In this document: positions 1-9,254 of the stretch, piece after piece
How positions within the stretch are numbered: the stretch's first letter is position 1
Layout of the letters: every line of letters starts with the position of its first letter
From: B46-G9 sp964581175
GTDB lineage: Bacteria; Desulfobacterota; DSM-4660; Desulfatiglandales; Desulfatiglandaceae
Direction of reading: 5' to 3'
Assembly (NCBI GenBank): GCA_964581175.1
Contig: CAZONI010000004.1
Coordinates: 35,392-99,391, forward strand
Length of the DNA: 64,000 nucleotides
Position numbers and translations under genes: made by a program
The notes under the pieces: generated by a model
Seen by the model: only the letters and a program-made list of their open reading frames with translations
The model's database searches: none
What the model was told of the DNA's origin: nothing

Positions 1-1445
1 TTGCAGAGGGGGCGGAAATGATGACCCGACATCTCGTCCGCCACAGCGAGATACGAGCTGGGGATAGCCCCCAGGTCCTCGTAGATCTCTTCAATAAGTT
101 TTTTCATGGCCTCGGGAACAGGAACAGCCCGCCCGTCGATCAACAGGTGATCCGGCAATTCCTGCGAGGGAGGAGGCTGCTCCCCTGGAAGAGCTGCTTC
201 CTTTTCCGGAACCTCGATCTTGACGGTCTCGCATTTCGGAAGTTCCGAGACGAGCTTCGAGAGTTCTTCCCGGAATTCCGCGCGCGTCGAGTCTCTCCTG
301 CGCCGCCGGGTCCTTTCCGCCTCTTCCGGACGGAGCTCTCCCGCGTAGAAGATGGGAACCATGCCTGCATAGGGACCCGGGAACTTTTCGAAAGCCGTAT
401 AGATATCCGCCGTTGCCGCAGCAGGTGATTCAAGACCTGAATCACCATCAAATACCCGGGAAAGGACCGCCTGGAAAAGGCCCGAAAGCGCTTCCGGGCC
501 CGGAGAATCCGCGATTCGAGCGCCCCTTCCGGGAGAATGACCGAGCCACCACCTTGCCGTCTCTTCGACGGCACTACTCTTCACGTCCTCCCCGGGCGCC
601 GGCGGCCTTTGCGCCAGAAGGGCCTTCTTGATATCTCCCATCTTCCGGTAAAGGCCGGGCAGGTCCCTGCCCACCCGGGATTCAATCCTGGCCGTGTCCA
701 CGAGCGTGTATATGTCCCGTGCCAGAACCGGATCCGGGAAAAGGGAGAAGAAGCGGGAAAGGTCTGAGAGGAACGTTTTTTCCTCGCGGATCCGGTAACG
801 ATCCTTGAGGGTCCGGACTAGGGATGTGATGCCGGCCCACGGGAGCCTGTAGGACCCGAGATGCACCTGATAGAACAGGTACGTGGTCGCGATCTTGTAA
901 AGGAGAAAATGTCTCTTGCGATCCTGAAAAGCATCGATGCGGGCCGGAAGATAGAGGATTTCGGTGTCCGTATGAACGGTTTCCCCCTTTTCCAGACGGA
1001 GTCCTCTTTTTCCGAGTCCGTGGAGGTAGTGCTGAAGGATCCCGGCGACTTCTTCAAAAGTGGTCGCATTGCGCACCACCAGGCGAAACTCGGAATTGTC
1101 TTTCAGCCCTGCAATGTATTGCAGGGCCGGGTTCAACCCTTCGGCGTCATAGATATCCAGGAGCGAGAGCATCCACTGATCCAGCTCTTTTTCATCCAGC
1201 AGGCCGGCCGCCTCCCGGGATTTCATCAGGAATCGAAGTCCAAGTTCCGGCTGGGTCCTGGCTAGTGTCACCACATGACGCCAGATCTTCTCTTTCAGGG
1301 AAGGGGAAAATTCCTCGAGCACGTCGCCGAGTCCCATTTCCAGGAGGTCTTCTTCAAAGTAGAGGCCGGTGCTGGTGTAGAGAGGAGTGGGAAAAAGGTC
1401 CAGAATATCCCTTTCGTGCGGTTCGCTCTTTCGGCCGGCCTTCAT
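1..1445 (-). CDS. NorD/CbbO-type protein, 5' part only
   Basis: The reading frame starts at ATG 1445 and stays open to base 1, so about 481 residues are visible and the C-terminal end lies outside the window. The start follows an AGGAGGGAC ribosome site and lies 15 bases after the stop of the CbbQ/NorQ ATPase gene, so the two are an operon. The visible part is a helical, charged region (for example residues starting MKAGRKSEPHERDILDLFP). The von Willebrand factor A domain that defines NorD/CbbO proteins sits near the C-terminus in this family and would be beyond the edge. Family knowledge: NorQ/CbbQ AAA+ ATPases pair with VWA partners to activate or remodel metalloenzymes such as Rubisco or NO reductase. 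No such target is in the window. The assignment rests mainly on the partner gene. Confidence 0.7.
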   Translation of the reverse strand, partial: MKAGRKSEPHERDILDLFPTPLYTSTGLYFEEDLLEMGLGDVLEEFSPSLKEKIWRHVVTLARTQPELGLRFLMKSREAAGLLDEKELDQWMLSLLDIYDAEGLNPALQYIAGLKDNSEFRLVVRNATTFEEVAGILQHYLHGLGKRGLRLEKGETVHTDTEILYLPARIDAFQDRKRHFLLYKIATTYLFYQVHLGSYRLPWAGITSLVRTLKDRYRIREEKTFLSDLSRFFSLFPDPVLARDIYTLVDTARIESRVGRDLPGLYRKMGDIKKALLAQRPPAPGEDVKSSAVEETARWWLGHSPGRGARIADSPGPEALSGLFQAVLSRVFDGDSGLESPAAATADIYTAFEKFPGPYAGMVPIFYAGELRPEEAERTRRRRRDSTRAEFREELSKLVSELPKCETVKIEVPEKEAALPGEQPPPSQELPDHLLIDGRAVPVPEAMKKLIEEIYEDLGAIPSSYLAVADEMSGHHFRPLC

Positions 1446-1460
1446 GACGCAAAGTCCCTC

Positions 1461-2276
1461 CTAAAAAACCGACGTGACCATCTCTTCCAGGGAGGCCTGC
1501 ATCTCTTCATCATCGGTAAGGGTCTGGACCACCGTCACCCGGCAGGCGTCCACCGGGTCAATCCCCGACTGTATCAGTTTTCCCGCATGAATCAGGAGCC
1601 GTGTACTCGCGCCCGCATCCAGGCCCCGTTCCGTGAGATTCCGGGTCATGGTTCCAAGCCTCACGAGACGCCGGGCTGCGGCCAGGGGGACCGACGATTC
1701 CTTCGCCACGATTCGTGCCTCCTTTTCCCGATCCGGATAGTCGAAGTCGATTGACACGAATCGCTGTCTCGTGCTGGGTTTCAGGTCTTTCATAACGCTC
1801 TGGTAACCGGGGTTGAAGGAAATGACCAGCATGAATTCAGGAGGCGCCTGGAGGAACTCGCCCAGTTTCTCTATGGGCAGCGTTCTCCTCTCGTCCGCCA
1901 GCGGGTGGATCACCACGGTGGTATCCTTTCTCGCCTCCACAATCTCATCCAGATAACAGATACCGCCGATCCTGACCGCGTGCGTGAGGGGACCGTCCAC
2001 CCACACCGTATTGTGTCCCTTGATCAGGTACCGGCCGACCAGGTCCCCCGAGGTGAGGTCATCGTGGCATGCGACCGTAATAAGAGGGCGACGCAGCTTC
2101 CAGGCCATGTGTTCGATAAAACGCGTCTTTCCGCAGCCGGTCGGACCTTTGAGGAGGACCGGCAGCCTGTTTTCGTAGGCTGAAGAAAAGACCTGCACTT
2201 CGTTCGAAGACGGCAGGTAGAAAGGTGCCTCTTCTCTGGAAAACGCTTCCTTCTTCCTGGCAGAATGGCTGTCCAT
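1461..2276 (-). CDS. CbbQ/NorQ/NirQ-family MoxR-type AAA+ ATPase
   Basis: 271 residues, the usual length for CbbQ/NorQ. Walker A is GPTGCGKT (residues 44-51), Walker B is CYLDEI (107-112), a sensor-1-type segment FNPGYQ is near 154, and an arginine-rich STRQRF follows near 168. The last 80 residues match the CbbQ C-terminal region in general character. These ATPases work with a VWA protein (the next gene) to insert cofactors into, or reactivate, a metalloenzyme complex in the cytoplasm. ATG 2276 is preceded by GGAG with 8 bases of spacing. The gene is divergent from the methyltransferase at 2454, leaving a 177-base shared regulatory region. I cannot say whether the client is a nitric oxide reductase, a carboxylase or something else, so no symbol is given. 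Confidence 0.88.
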   Translation of the reverse strand: MDSHSARKKEAFSREEAPFYLPSSNEVQVFSSAYENRLPVLLKGPTGCGKTRFIEHMAWKLRRPLITVACHDDLTSGDLVGRYLIKGHNTVWVDGPLTHAVRIGGICYLDEIVEARKDTTVVIHPLADERRTLPIEKLGEFLQAPPEFMLVISFNPGYQSVMKDLKPSTRQRFVSIDFDYPDREKEARIVAKESSVPLAAARRLVRLGTMTRNLTERGLDAGASTRLLIHAGKLIQSGIDPVDACRVTVVQTLTDDEEMQASLEEMVTSVF

Positions 2277-2453
2277 GTGTATCGCTCCGTTCAGTAACGT
2301 CCCGGTTCCCGCCCCCGGTCCGGAGGGAGTACCGATAATGACTCTTTTATTAAATTAAGGGGGGATTTCCCAATCGCAAGGGGAAAAAGTCGTGCGCCTT
2401 TTTCTTGACTTTTTCCTGCTTTTTTCTTTCTCTGTTGGGCAGGAGGAAAACGA

Positions 2454-2987
2454 TTGGCTGCGGATCCCGGATACCCCGAAAAACCTGCAGAGTTTCTGGT
2501 GAAGAACCTGGCACTCCTGCCGAAGGGCGATGTCCTGGATGTGGCCATGGGCAACGGCCGCAACGCGGTTTTCCTCGCCGGGAACGGTTTCCAGGTAGAG
2601 GGAGTGGACCTATCCCGGAAAGCCGTTGACGCGGCCCTGGATGCTGCTGAAAGGGCCGGCGTCAGGATAACAGCCGGGATTGCCGACCTGGAGGCGGGGT
2701 TTGTGATCAAGAAACACTCGTATGATGTTATCGTGTGTTTTCATTTCCTTCATCGGCCTCTGATTCCCCTGCTGAAACAGGGCCTTCGCAGGAACGGCAT
2801 GATCGTATATGAGACCTATATCGTGGACCAGGCCCGCTTCGGCAGGCCCAGGAATCCCGACCACCTCCTGAAACACAATGAACTCCTGGACCTGTTCCGG
2901 GACTTTCGGTGTCTCCGGTATCATGAGGGGATTTTTGAAAACAGCAGGGCCCTGGCGGGCATTATCGCGCAAAAGACAGGGCCCTGA
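2454..2987 (+). CDS. class I SAM-dependent methyltransferase (TehB-like)
   Basis: 177 residues with a Rossmann methyltransferase fold. Motif I is VLDVAMGNGRNA (about 27-38), followed by an acidic strand end VEGVDLS that should contact the SAM ribose, and a motif IV-like YDVIVCFHFLHRPLIP. The start is TTG 2454: a perfect AGGAGG lies at 2441-2446 with 7 bases of spacing, and no ATG fits as well. It resembles short TehB/UbiG-like enzymes of unknown substrate. It is monocistronic and divergent from the CbbQ-like ATPase. The substrate cannot be read from the sequence. Confidence 0.85.
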   Translation: MAADPGYPEKPAEFLVKNLALLPKGDVLDVAMGNGRNAVFLAGNGFQVEGVDLSRKAVDAALDAAERAGVRITAGIADLEAGFVIKKHSYDVIVCFHFLHRPLIPLLKQGLRRNGMIVYETYIVDQARFGRPRNPDHLLKHNELLDLFRDFRCLRYHEGIFENSRALAGIIAQKTGP

Positions 2988-3058
2988 CGACAGCCGGCCC
3001 CGCGCCTTAGTGCAGGTATCCTTTAATACGATGTCGTATCCGAATTGAATAATTTGTC

Positions 3059-3247
3059 TTCACCGGAAAGACGCAAAGACCGCAAAGAATTGATTTTCCC
3101 TTTCCGCTGAGACGGCGGAAAGGGAAAGGAGAACTTCACGACGCTTTTTTCTTTTGCCGGCGTCTCAGCGGCAAAAGAAAAGGCAGTTGACTTTGCGACC
3201 TCTGCGTCTTGAGCGACGCCCCGCGAACGGGACAGGCGCGCGGTGAA
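3059..3247. repeat. nested palindromic intergenic element with two hairpins
   Basis: Outer arms: 3068-3087 and 3191-3210 are inverted repeats (17 of 20 match), and TTCACCG (3059-3065) is matched by CGGTGAA (3241-3247). Inside are two perfect 13-bp hairpins: 3095-3107 with 3115-3127 (loop TGAGACG) and 3147-3159 with 3169-3181 (loop contains CGTCTCA). The two loops are exactly complementary over 7 bases. The outer arm text (AAGACGCAAAGACCGCAAAG) has the look of the dispersed intergenic repeats common in environmental deltaproteobacteria. No gene is supported here. Confidence 0.75.
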
Positions 3248-3321
3248 ATACTGCAAAGATTACGTCATCGAACATATGGATCTGAGTACTCAGGCATTTA
3301 CAGGGAAGGAGGCATTACCGG

Positions 3322-3852
3322 GTGAAAAAAACGATTTTTCAAATAGTGCTTCTCCTCATCTTGGCCTTCGCATGTCTCGGCGGCTATGCTCTCGTGACGC
3401 ATGTCCTGGCGCTCCCCTTCAGAGCCACGAATGACGCCCTGCACAAGGAGGAATCCCCGGTAAACCTGGATTTCCTTATCCCCGCAGGGATCCATATCGA
3501 TGAAAAAATGACCGTCAAAGAGGTCATGGACATCCGCCTCGAAAAAAGGACGGGCGCTTACGACAAGTTCCTGAAAAGCATTTCGCGGCTGGTTCCCCGA
3601 AACTACCTCTATGTGGGAGATGCGCTCCTTTTTATGTTCTGGACGTTCCTGTACCTGATTTTCCTGCGGGTCTTTACCTTTTCAGGATACGGGCGGGCAC
3701 TCCGTGTGAGCCTCCTGCTGGGCGGGGTTACCTACTATTTTATGCCGGATTTCTCTCCCGGGAAGATCGACGACGCGATTTTTATCGGCGTTGGACTCCT
3801 GATCATCATTGGCCGGGCATACCTTTTTCACGGCAGAAAGAGAAGAGAGTAA
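3322..3852 (+). CDS. small integral membrane protein, unknown function
   Basis: 176 residues starting at GTG 3322, chosen because AAGGAGG at 3306-3312 is well placed upstream. One hydrophobic segment at about 4-26 is followed by a hydrophilic stretch of about 70 residues with a charged middle (EKMTVKEVMDIRLEKRTG). Three further membrane segments lie at about 98-116, 125-143 and 150-168, and the protein ends in a basic tail (HGRKRRE). The pattern suggests an inner-membrane protein with one large loop. I do not recognise a family. It is convergent with the HTH protein gene, with only four bases between the stops. Confidence 0.7.
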   Translation: MKKTIFQIVLLLILAFACLGGYALVTHVLALPFRATNDALHKEESPVNLDFLIPAGIHIDEKMTVKEVMDIRLEKRTGAYDKFLKSISRLVPRNYLYVGDALLFMFWTFLYLIFLRVFTFSGYGRALRVSLLLGGVTYYFMPDFSPGKIDDAIFIGVGLLIIIGRAYLFHGRKRRE

Positions 3853-3856
3853 CCCT

Positions 3857-4411
3857 TCACATGTTTTTCTTCCAGAGCTGATATCTCTTCATGTAATCAT
3901 CAGCCACTTTCTTGGGATCAAGATGCAGGCATTGAGAATAGCTCACCACAAAACCCCTGACGTAGGTTTCAGGCGGAAGGGCATCGAATTCTTCATTTTC
4001 GATACGTTGGAGGAAATGCACCTGTATTCTCGTTGACAGCGCCATTTTCTGCAGGTCCACTCCCTGTCTTTCTCGTATTTCCCGCAGTGTTTGTCCGCCG
4101 AAGTTTATTGCGGCAACGGGTGCTTGATCAAATTCATCGGCACTGAGATGGATGGTCTTCCCCTCAACTTCGGAAAGGTCCTTCTGCTCGCAGGATCCGG
4201 CCAGTATCTGGTAAGCTTCTTCGATATCCCGGAGTATCTCTTTTTTGCGTTCTTCCGAGATATCATCCCGGATGGGGAGGGTTACGATGGATTCTTCCGA
4301 ATACAACGACTTCAAGTGGAGATATGCTTCCCGGATTTCCGAGTAGGACGCGCCGGGGCTGATTTCCAGGATGTCAAGGTATCTTTCATATTCTTCCGGT
4401 TGCATATTCAT
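3857..4411 (-). CDS. degenerate J-like domain plus RodZ-type HTH protein
   Basis: 184 residues from ATG 4411, whose ATGA overlaps the stop of the upstream MinD-like gene. The frame stays open upstream, but that would overlap the neighbour by 69 bases. Residues 7-70 look like a DnaJ J-domain (YLDILEISPGASYSEIREAY, then EEAYQIL), yet the HPD tripeptide that stimulates DnaK is missing: the loop reads LKSLYSEES. Residues about 108-175 are an HTH_25/RodZ-type helix-turn-helix (TLREIRERQGVDLQKMA, then RIENEEFDALPPETYVRGFV). Unlike RodZ, no membrane helix follows. Coupling to a MinD/ParA ATPase suggests an adaptor that positions something in the cell; that is inference. Confidence 0.75.
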   Translation of the reverse strand: MNMQPEEYERYLDILEISPGASYSEIREAYLHLKSLYSEESIVTLPIRDDISEERKKEILRDIEEAYQILAGSCEQKDLSEVEGKTIHLSADEFDQAPVAAINFGGQTLREIRERQGVDLQKMALSTRIQVHFLQRIENEEFDALPPETYVRGFVVSYSQCLHLDPKKVADDYMKRYQLWKKNM

Positions 4412-5478
4412 ATTCTCGTGTTGATATCCTTTCCGTCCAAAAGGTTTTCTGTGACTCTTTCGATTTCCCGTGCGCACCGCGTCCCCGGACAGGCCTGCAT
4501 GAAGGGTTTTCGTTTATTTATGCACCGGGGAATGATGGAATCATGTTCGACATAGCCCACATATTTCGCATCAACGCAGAAATATTTCTTGCAGACGCTC
4601 TTGATGGACCTCCCAATGACGACCTCCTGCCCCGTGGTAACCCGGTTCAGGATGATGTGGGCCCCGAAGTTCGACAATTCACGATTGATAATGTTCTCCA
4701 CGGTTGTGGAAACACTTCTGAGGTAGTCTATGAGCTGGCTCAGACTGGCTATGTTGTGCGTTTCCCGGTCGCTCCAGGCATTCAGGATCAGGTCTTTGAA
4801 GCCATGATCTCCCAGCGTCTTCAGCAGCTGGCGAAAAAAGGCGTTTTTCAGGAAATAGTAGCTGTTTTCAATGGCGGTAATTTCCGGAAGAACGACGATG
4901 ATTTTCTTGTCCGCCAGCAGAAAGGTATCCAGCGTGTTGAAGTGAGATCCGGCCCCGAGATCAAGCAGGATATAATCGGTGTCGAGCTTTCTGATATGTC
5001 GAAACAGCTTCAGTTTCTGGGTATACTTCATGTCGTCGGGCGCCAGGGAATGGATTGCCCCTATCAGCAGCCCCATATTCTCTATGCCGCTTTCAACAAC
5101 CAGGTCGGTGAGAGGCACCCTTTTTTCCAGGAAATCTGTGAGGGATACCTTGGGTTTTGACACGCCCAGGAAGGTGTGAAGATTCGCCCCGCCGAAATCT
5201 GCGTCGACCAGGATAATCTTCTTCCCCTGAAGCGCCAGGCAGTTTGCAATGCTGCTTATCAGGAAGCTTTTCCCCGTGCCTCCCTTGCCTCCACCTACTG
5301 CCCAGATTTCCGGGGCGGGGGATCGTTCTTTCTCTGTTCGGGCTTCCACTCCGCTCTCTTTTTGTGATTTTCCGGCCGGATCGTGCACGCCCCAGCGTCC
5401 TGCTCCGGCGTCCAAATCCAGACCCGGTATCATCAGGGTATGGACCGTGGGCTGGTACCGGCTCTCCATCCTTCGCAA
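4408..5478 (-). CDS. MinD/FlhG-like P-loop ATPase
   Basis: 356 residues with the deviant Walker A of the MinD/ParA/FlhG family, GGGKGGTGKS (62-71), the switch segment VDADFGGANLH (about 94-104) and a DLGAGSHFNTLD switch-II-like stretch. A 55-residue charged N-terminal extension precedes the ATPase core. The C-terminal part has several cysteines (KYFCVDAKY, ACPGTRC). The TTG at 5478 has a short AGGA upstream; ATG 5469 in the same frame is an alternative. The protein probably dimerises with ATP and acts as a positioning or assembly switch. No flagellar gene is nearby, so a flagellar role is not supported. It is translationally coupled to the J-like/HTH protein. Confidence 0.85.
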   Translation of the reverse strand: MRRMESRYQPTVHTLMIPGLDLDAGAGRWGVHDPAGKSQKESGVEARTEKERSPAPEIWAVGGGKGGTGKSFLISSIANCLALQGKKIILVDADFGGANLHTFLGVSKPKVSLTDFLEKRVPLTDLVVESGIENMGLLIGAIHSLAPDDMKYTQKLKLFRHIRKLDTDYILLDLGAGSHFNTLDTFLLADKKIIVVLPEITAIENSYYFLKNAFFRQLLKTLGDHGFKDLILNAWSDRETHNIASLSQLIDYLRSVSTTVENIINRELSNFGAHIILNRVTTGQEVVIGRSIKSVCKKYFCVDAKYVGYVEHDSIIPRCINKRKPFMQACPGTRCAREIERVTENLLDGKDINTRI

Positions 5479-5516
5479 TATTCCTGTGGAAGGTCGTAAA
5501 GTAATTACAATTTCTC

Positions 5517-5545
5517 TTGATTCCTCTGCATGGCCAATCTATCAT
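5517..5545 (+). promoter_or_regulatory. predicted sigma-70 promoter of recB-recD
   Basis: TTGATT (5517-5522), a 17-base spacer and TATCAT (5540-5545) match the -35/-10 consensus at 4 and 5 of 6 positions. The expected transcript start near 5552 is 50 bases before the recB ATG. This also argues against the longer open frame beginning at 5517, which would start inside the -35 box. Confidence 0.5.
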
Positions 5546-5600
5546 CCCTGCGTATGAAGGAGCAAGAAATTTCTCGGATTTTGTATGCTCGAGAAGGGCG

Positions 5601-8600
5601 ATGAAAGAGTTTGACATCCTCCGGATTCCTCTTGAAGGCACCCGTCTGGTGGAAGCCAATGCGGGTACCGGAAAGACCTACGCCCTTTCGGGCCTCTTCC
5701 TGCGTCTGATCCTGGAACACAACCTCTCCCCCGGTGAAATACTCGTGGTGACCTATACCCGTGCGGCGACCCAGGAACTCCGGGATCGGATCAGGCGTAT
5801 GATCCGGCAGGCGATCGATTTCTTTTCCAGGGGCCTGTCTGTGGATCCCTTTGTTGAACGCCTTGCCATGGGACAACCGGACAGGGGCCGCTCCGTCGAT
5901 GTCCTTACCAGGGCCCTCAGGGGACTTGATGAGGCTGCTATCTTTACCATCCACGGCTTCTGTCAACGCCTCCTCCAGGAGAACGCCTTTGAGACAGGTT
6001 CTCTGTTCGACGTGGAACTGGTCACCCTGGAACAGTCCCTGGATCAGGAAATCGTGGAAGATTTCTGGCGCAAGCATATCTCAACGGCGGACCCGGAGCT
6101 GGTCCACTATCTGTTTCATGAGAAATGGAGCACGGGCAACCTCCTGCGGAGTCTGGGCCCGGGCCTGAAACACCCCTATATCCGCATTGTTCCGAAGGTG
6201 AAGCCCTCCGTACTGCATGCCCTCGACGATTATCGAAAGACGCTGGATGCTCTCCGGAAAAGCTGGCCCGGAGCGAGGGACGAGGTGCGGACACTGCTCA
6301 TGGACCCGGGGATCAAGGGAAATGCGTACGGCGTCACAAAGACTGCCGGCAGCCCGTCGTCTCCCCGGGAACTGAAGGTCGGCGCCATGATGGCGGCGAT
6401 GGACCAATTCCTCGCTGCTCATCGCCCGTTGTTCCCTCCTTTCGCGGATATCGAGAAGTTCAGCGCGGGGAAACTGGCTGCCTCGATGAAAAAGGGATGC
6501 CCCTCCCTCCAACATGAGTATTTCGACCTCTGCGACCGGTTATGGGAACAGAAAAGCTTGCTGGCGGAGGAAATGGACCGGAAACTGATTTTTCTGAAGG
6601 GCCGACTTTTTGACTATGTCCGGGAAGAGCGCCTGAAGCGCAAGACCCTGAAGAATATCCGGACGTATCAGGACCTGCTCACGGATTCCCTTGCGGCACT
6701 GGAGCACCGGGGAAAGGAATCGTTTGTCAAGGCCGCCCGTTCCAAATACCGGGCTGCGCTGATCGACGAATTTCAGGATACGGATCCAGTCCAGTACCGG
6801 ATTTTCAAGAGCCTTTTCGAGCATGAAAAGACGCCTCTTTTCTATATCGGGGATCCCAAGCAGGCCATCTACGGCTTTCGCGGCGCAGATGTGGTTACCT
6901 ATCTGAAAGCTGCGCACGCCGTTCAGGATACCTCCACGCTCCGAACAAACTGGCGATCGAGGCCGGACCTGGTGCGGGCTGTAAATGCGCTTTTCTGCGG
7001 AATCGAGCGGCCCTTTGTGTACCCGGAGATAGCGTACGTCCCTTCCAAATCAGCCGAAGAAGGATGCCGGGATTCGCTGCATGTGGAAGGAGATAACGCA
7101 GCGCCCCTCAGGGTATGCCTTCTTCGTCCGCCGGAAGGAGAGGATCTGTCCGGCCCGTTGCCGAAAAAAAAGGCATGGCCCGTCATTCTGGAATTTGTGG
7201 CCGGCGAGATTGCTCGACTGGTCAACCTGGGAAGGACCGGGAAGGCGTTCATCGGAAAGGAACCCCTGTCGGAAAAGCACATAGCCGTTCTCGTGAGGAA
7301 GAACAGGGAGGCTCAGCAGGTACAGGATGCCCTCAGGCGCGTCAACATACCCAGTATCCTCTATAATGCCGGCGACATCTTCGAGACCAGGGAGGCATTT
7401 GAAGCGGCGCTGGTCCTGCAGGCCGTTGCCGAACCGGGCAACGAAGGACACATAAAGGCAGCTTTGGCAACAGACATGATGGGAATGCGCGGTGAGGACA
7501 TTCAAGCCCTTTCCGACCGGGAAGGGGTCTGGGAGCAGCGCATCTTTGATTTCAGGGAATACCACAGGATCTGGGAAGAGCAGGGGTTCATCCGGATGTT
7601 CAGGGGACTCCTCACCAGGGAAAAGGTCCGCGTCCGCCTCCTGGCCTTTCCCGACGGTGAGCGCAGGCTTACCAATCTGCTGCACCTTGGAGAAATGCTC
7701 CATCGCGCTGCGCTGGAGGAAAGACTCGGCCTGAATGCCCTCACGACATGGCTTTTCCGGAAAATGGAGGACCCTTCTCAAGAGGCGGAGGAACACCTCC
7801 TGAGGCTTGAAACCGATGAAAAAGCGGCCAAGATCGTCACCGTGCATAAGAGCAAGGGCCTTGAATATCCGGTTGTGTTCTGTCCCTCTCTCTGGGACGG
7901 TGGGTCGAGCCCGGGAAATGATGTCATCTGTCATGACCCGCAAAATAACGGACAGCTGACCATGGATCTGGGATCCGAGCAAAGAGAAAGCCGTGAAGCC
8001 GCCGCGCGGGAAGAACTGCTGGCGGAAAACCTCCGGCTTCTCTACGTGGCCGTCACCAGGGCGCAGCACCGCTGTTACGTGGTGTGGGGTCCGATCAGGG
8101 ACGCGGAGAGCTCGGCACTGGCCTATGTGCTCCATGCCCGGCGCACCGGCGATGAGGAAGGGGCTGTCGAGCGCGTGCGAAAGGCTCTGCAGTCGAGGTC
8201 CTTGGAGAGCCTTGCGGGAGATCTCTCCCGCCTCGAACGCGATTCGGCTGGGACTATTGCCGTGGAAGGCCTTGCCGTGGGGCAATGGTCCGGCCCCGCC
8301 GGGAAGGCCGCAGTGCGAGCCCGTCTCGACGGCAGGATTTTTTCGGCAGATATCCCGAAGGACTGGAAGATCTCGAGTTTCTCCTCCCTTTCTTCAGAGT
8401 ACAGGCTGGACGCCGACACCCCGGACTATGATTTCACCCTTCCCCCGGAACCATCCCCGGAAGAGGAGGTGGAGGAGCCGCGAGTTCATCCGGCTTCCGG
8501 CATATTTGCCTTTCCCAAAGGAGCCCGGGCGGGAACCTGTCTCCATGATATCCTGGAACACCTGGATTTTGCGCAAGCCGGCGGGAACGGCGCCCGAAGT

Positions 8601-9236
8601 CTTATCGCGCATAAACTGAGCGGCTATGGGTTTGAAGAAAAGTGGGTTGATGCCGTTGAAGAGATGGTGCAAAACCTCGTTTCAGCTCCCCTTGATCCCG
8701 GAGATCCGGACCTGACATTGGAGAGGATTACTGCAGAGGACCGGCTGAACGAGCTGGAATTCATGTTTCCGCTCAAAAGCACGGCCCCCCATGTCCTGCA
8801 AAGGCTCTTTGCAACCCATGGAGGTCCCGCGTTCGATGACCAGGTACCGGAAGAAATGGGGCGCCTCCATTTTTCCCCGGTCCGGGGGTTCCTGAAGGGT
8901 TTCATGGATCTGGTATTTCACTGGAACGGGCGTTATTACCTGGTGGACTGGAAGTCAAATTTCCTGGGAGACGCGATTGAAGATTACGGGCCTGCCGGTC
9001 TCAGGGAAGCCATGAAGGAGGGGCGCTACAAGCTCCAGTATCATCTCTACACCCTCGCGCTTGACCGGTTTCTCAGGGTCCGTCTGCCGGAATACCGGTA
9101 CGAGAATGAATTCGGGGGCGCATTCTACGTGTTCCTCCGGGGGGTGGATCCGGCCCGGGGAGCGGATTTCGGAATCTTCCGGGATCTGCCGTCGCCGGAC
9201 CTCGTCCATGCCATGAGGAAAACCCTGATTCCGTAG
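5601..9236 (+). CDS. recB: RecB-like helicase/nuclease (exodeoxyribonuclease V beta subunit)
   Basis: 1211 residues from ATG 5601 (E. coli RecB is about 1180). Helicase motifs are complete: Walker A ANAGTGKT near 19, motif II DEFQDTDPVQ near 388, GDPKQAIYGFRGAD near 417, HKSKGLEYP near 748 and YVAVTRAQHR near 815. The C-terminal RecB nuclease has GFMDLVF near 1100, DWKSN near 1116 and QYHLYTLAL near 1146, so it should be catalytically intact. The enzyme unwinds and degrades DNA from double-strand ends and loads RecA. recD follows after 18 bases. RecC, which normally precedes recB, is not here. The open frame extends 28 codons upstream, but a promoter overlaps that stretch, and GAGAAGG lies just before ATG 5601. 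Confidence 0.93.
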   Translation: MKEFDILRIPLEGTRLVEANAGTGKTYALSGLFLRLILEHNLSPGEILVVTYTRAATQELRDRIRRMIRQAIDFFSRGLSVDPFVERLAMGQPDRGRSVDVLTRALRGLDEAAIFTIHGFCQRLLQENAFETGSLFDVELVTLEQSLDQEIVEDFWRKHISTADPELVHYLFHEKWSTGNLLRSLGPGLKHPYIRIVPKVKPSVLHALDDYRKTLDALRKSWPGARDEVRTLLMDPGIKGNAYGVTKTAGSPSSPRELKVGAMMAAMDQFLAAHRPLFPPFADIEKFSAGKLAASMKKGCPSLQHEYFDLCDRLWEQKSLLAEEMDRKLIFLKGRLFDYVREERLKRKTLKNIRTYQDLLTDSLAALEHRGKESFVKAARSKYRAALIDEFQDTDPVQYRIFKSLFEHEKTPLFYIGDPKQAIYGFRGADVVTYLKAAHAVQDTSTLRTNWRSRPDLVRAVNALFCGIERPFVYPEIAYVPSKSAEEGCRDSLHVEGDNAAPLRVCLLRPPEGEDLSGPLPKKKAWPVILEFVAGEIARLVNLGRTGKAFIGKEPLSEKHIAVLVRKNREAQQVQDALRRVNIPSILYNAGDIFETREAFEAALVLQAVAEPGNEGHIKAALATDMMGMRGEDIQALSDREGVWEQRIFDFREYHRIWEEQGFIRMFRGLLTREKVRVRLLAFPDGERRLTNLLHLGEMLHRAALEERLGLNALTTWLFRKMEDPSQEAEEHLLRLETDEKAAKIVTVHKSKGLEYPVVFCPSLWDGGSSPGNDVICHDPQNNGQLTMDLGSEQRESREAAAREELLAENLRLLYVAVTRAQHRCYVVWGPIRDAESSALAYVLHARRTGDEEGAVERVRKALQSRSLESLAGDLSRLERDSAGTIAVEGLAVGQWSGPAGKAAVRARLDGRIFSADIPKDWKISSFSSLSSEYRLDADTPDYDFTLPPEPSPEEEVEEPRVHPASGIFAFPKGARAGTCLHDILEHLDFAQAGGNGARSLIAHKLSGYGFEEKWVDAVEEMVQNLVSAPLDPGDPDLTLERITAEDRLNELEFMFPLKSTAPHVLQRLFATHGGPAFDDQVPEEMGRLHFSPVRGFLKGFMDLVFHWNGRYYLVDWKSNFLGDAIEDYGPAGLREAMKEGRYKLQYHLYTLALDRFLRVRLPEYRYENEFGGAFYVFLRGVDPARGADFGIFRDLPSPDLVHAMRKTLIP

Positions 9237-9254
9237 CCCAAAAAGAGAGGTCTC

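Noticed and set aside
7050..8285. 411-codon minus-strand frame inside recB
   Set aside because: Antisense to conserved recB motifs, with no initiation site.
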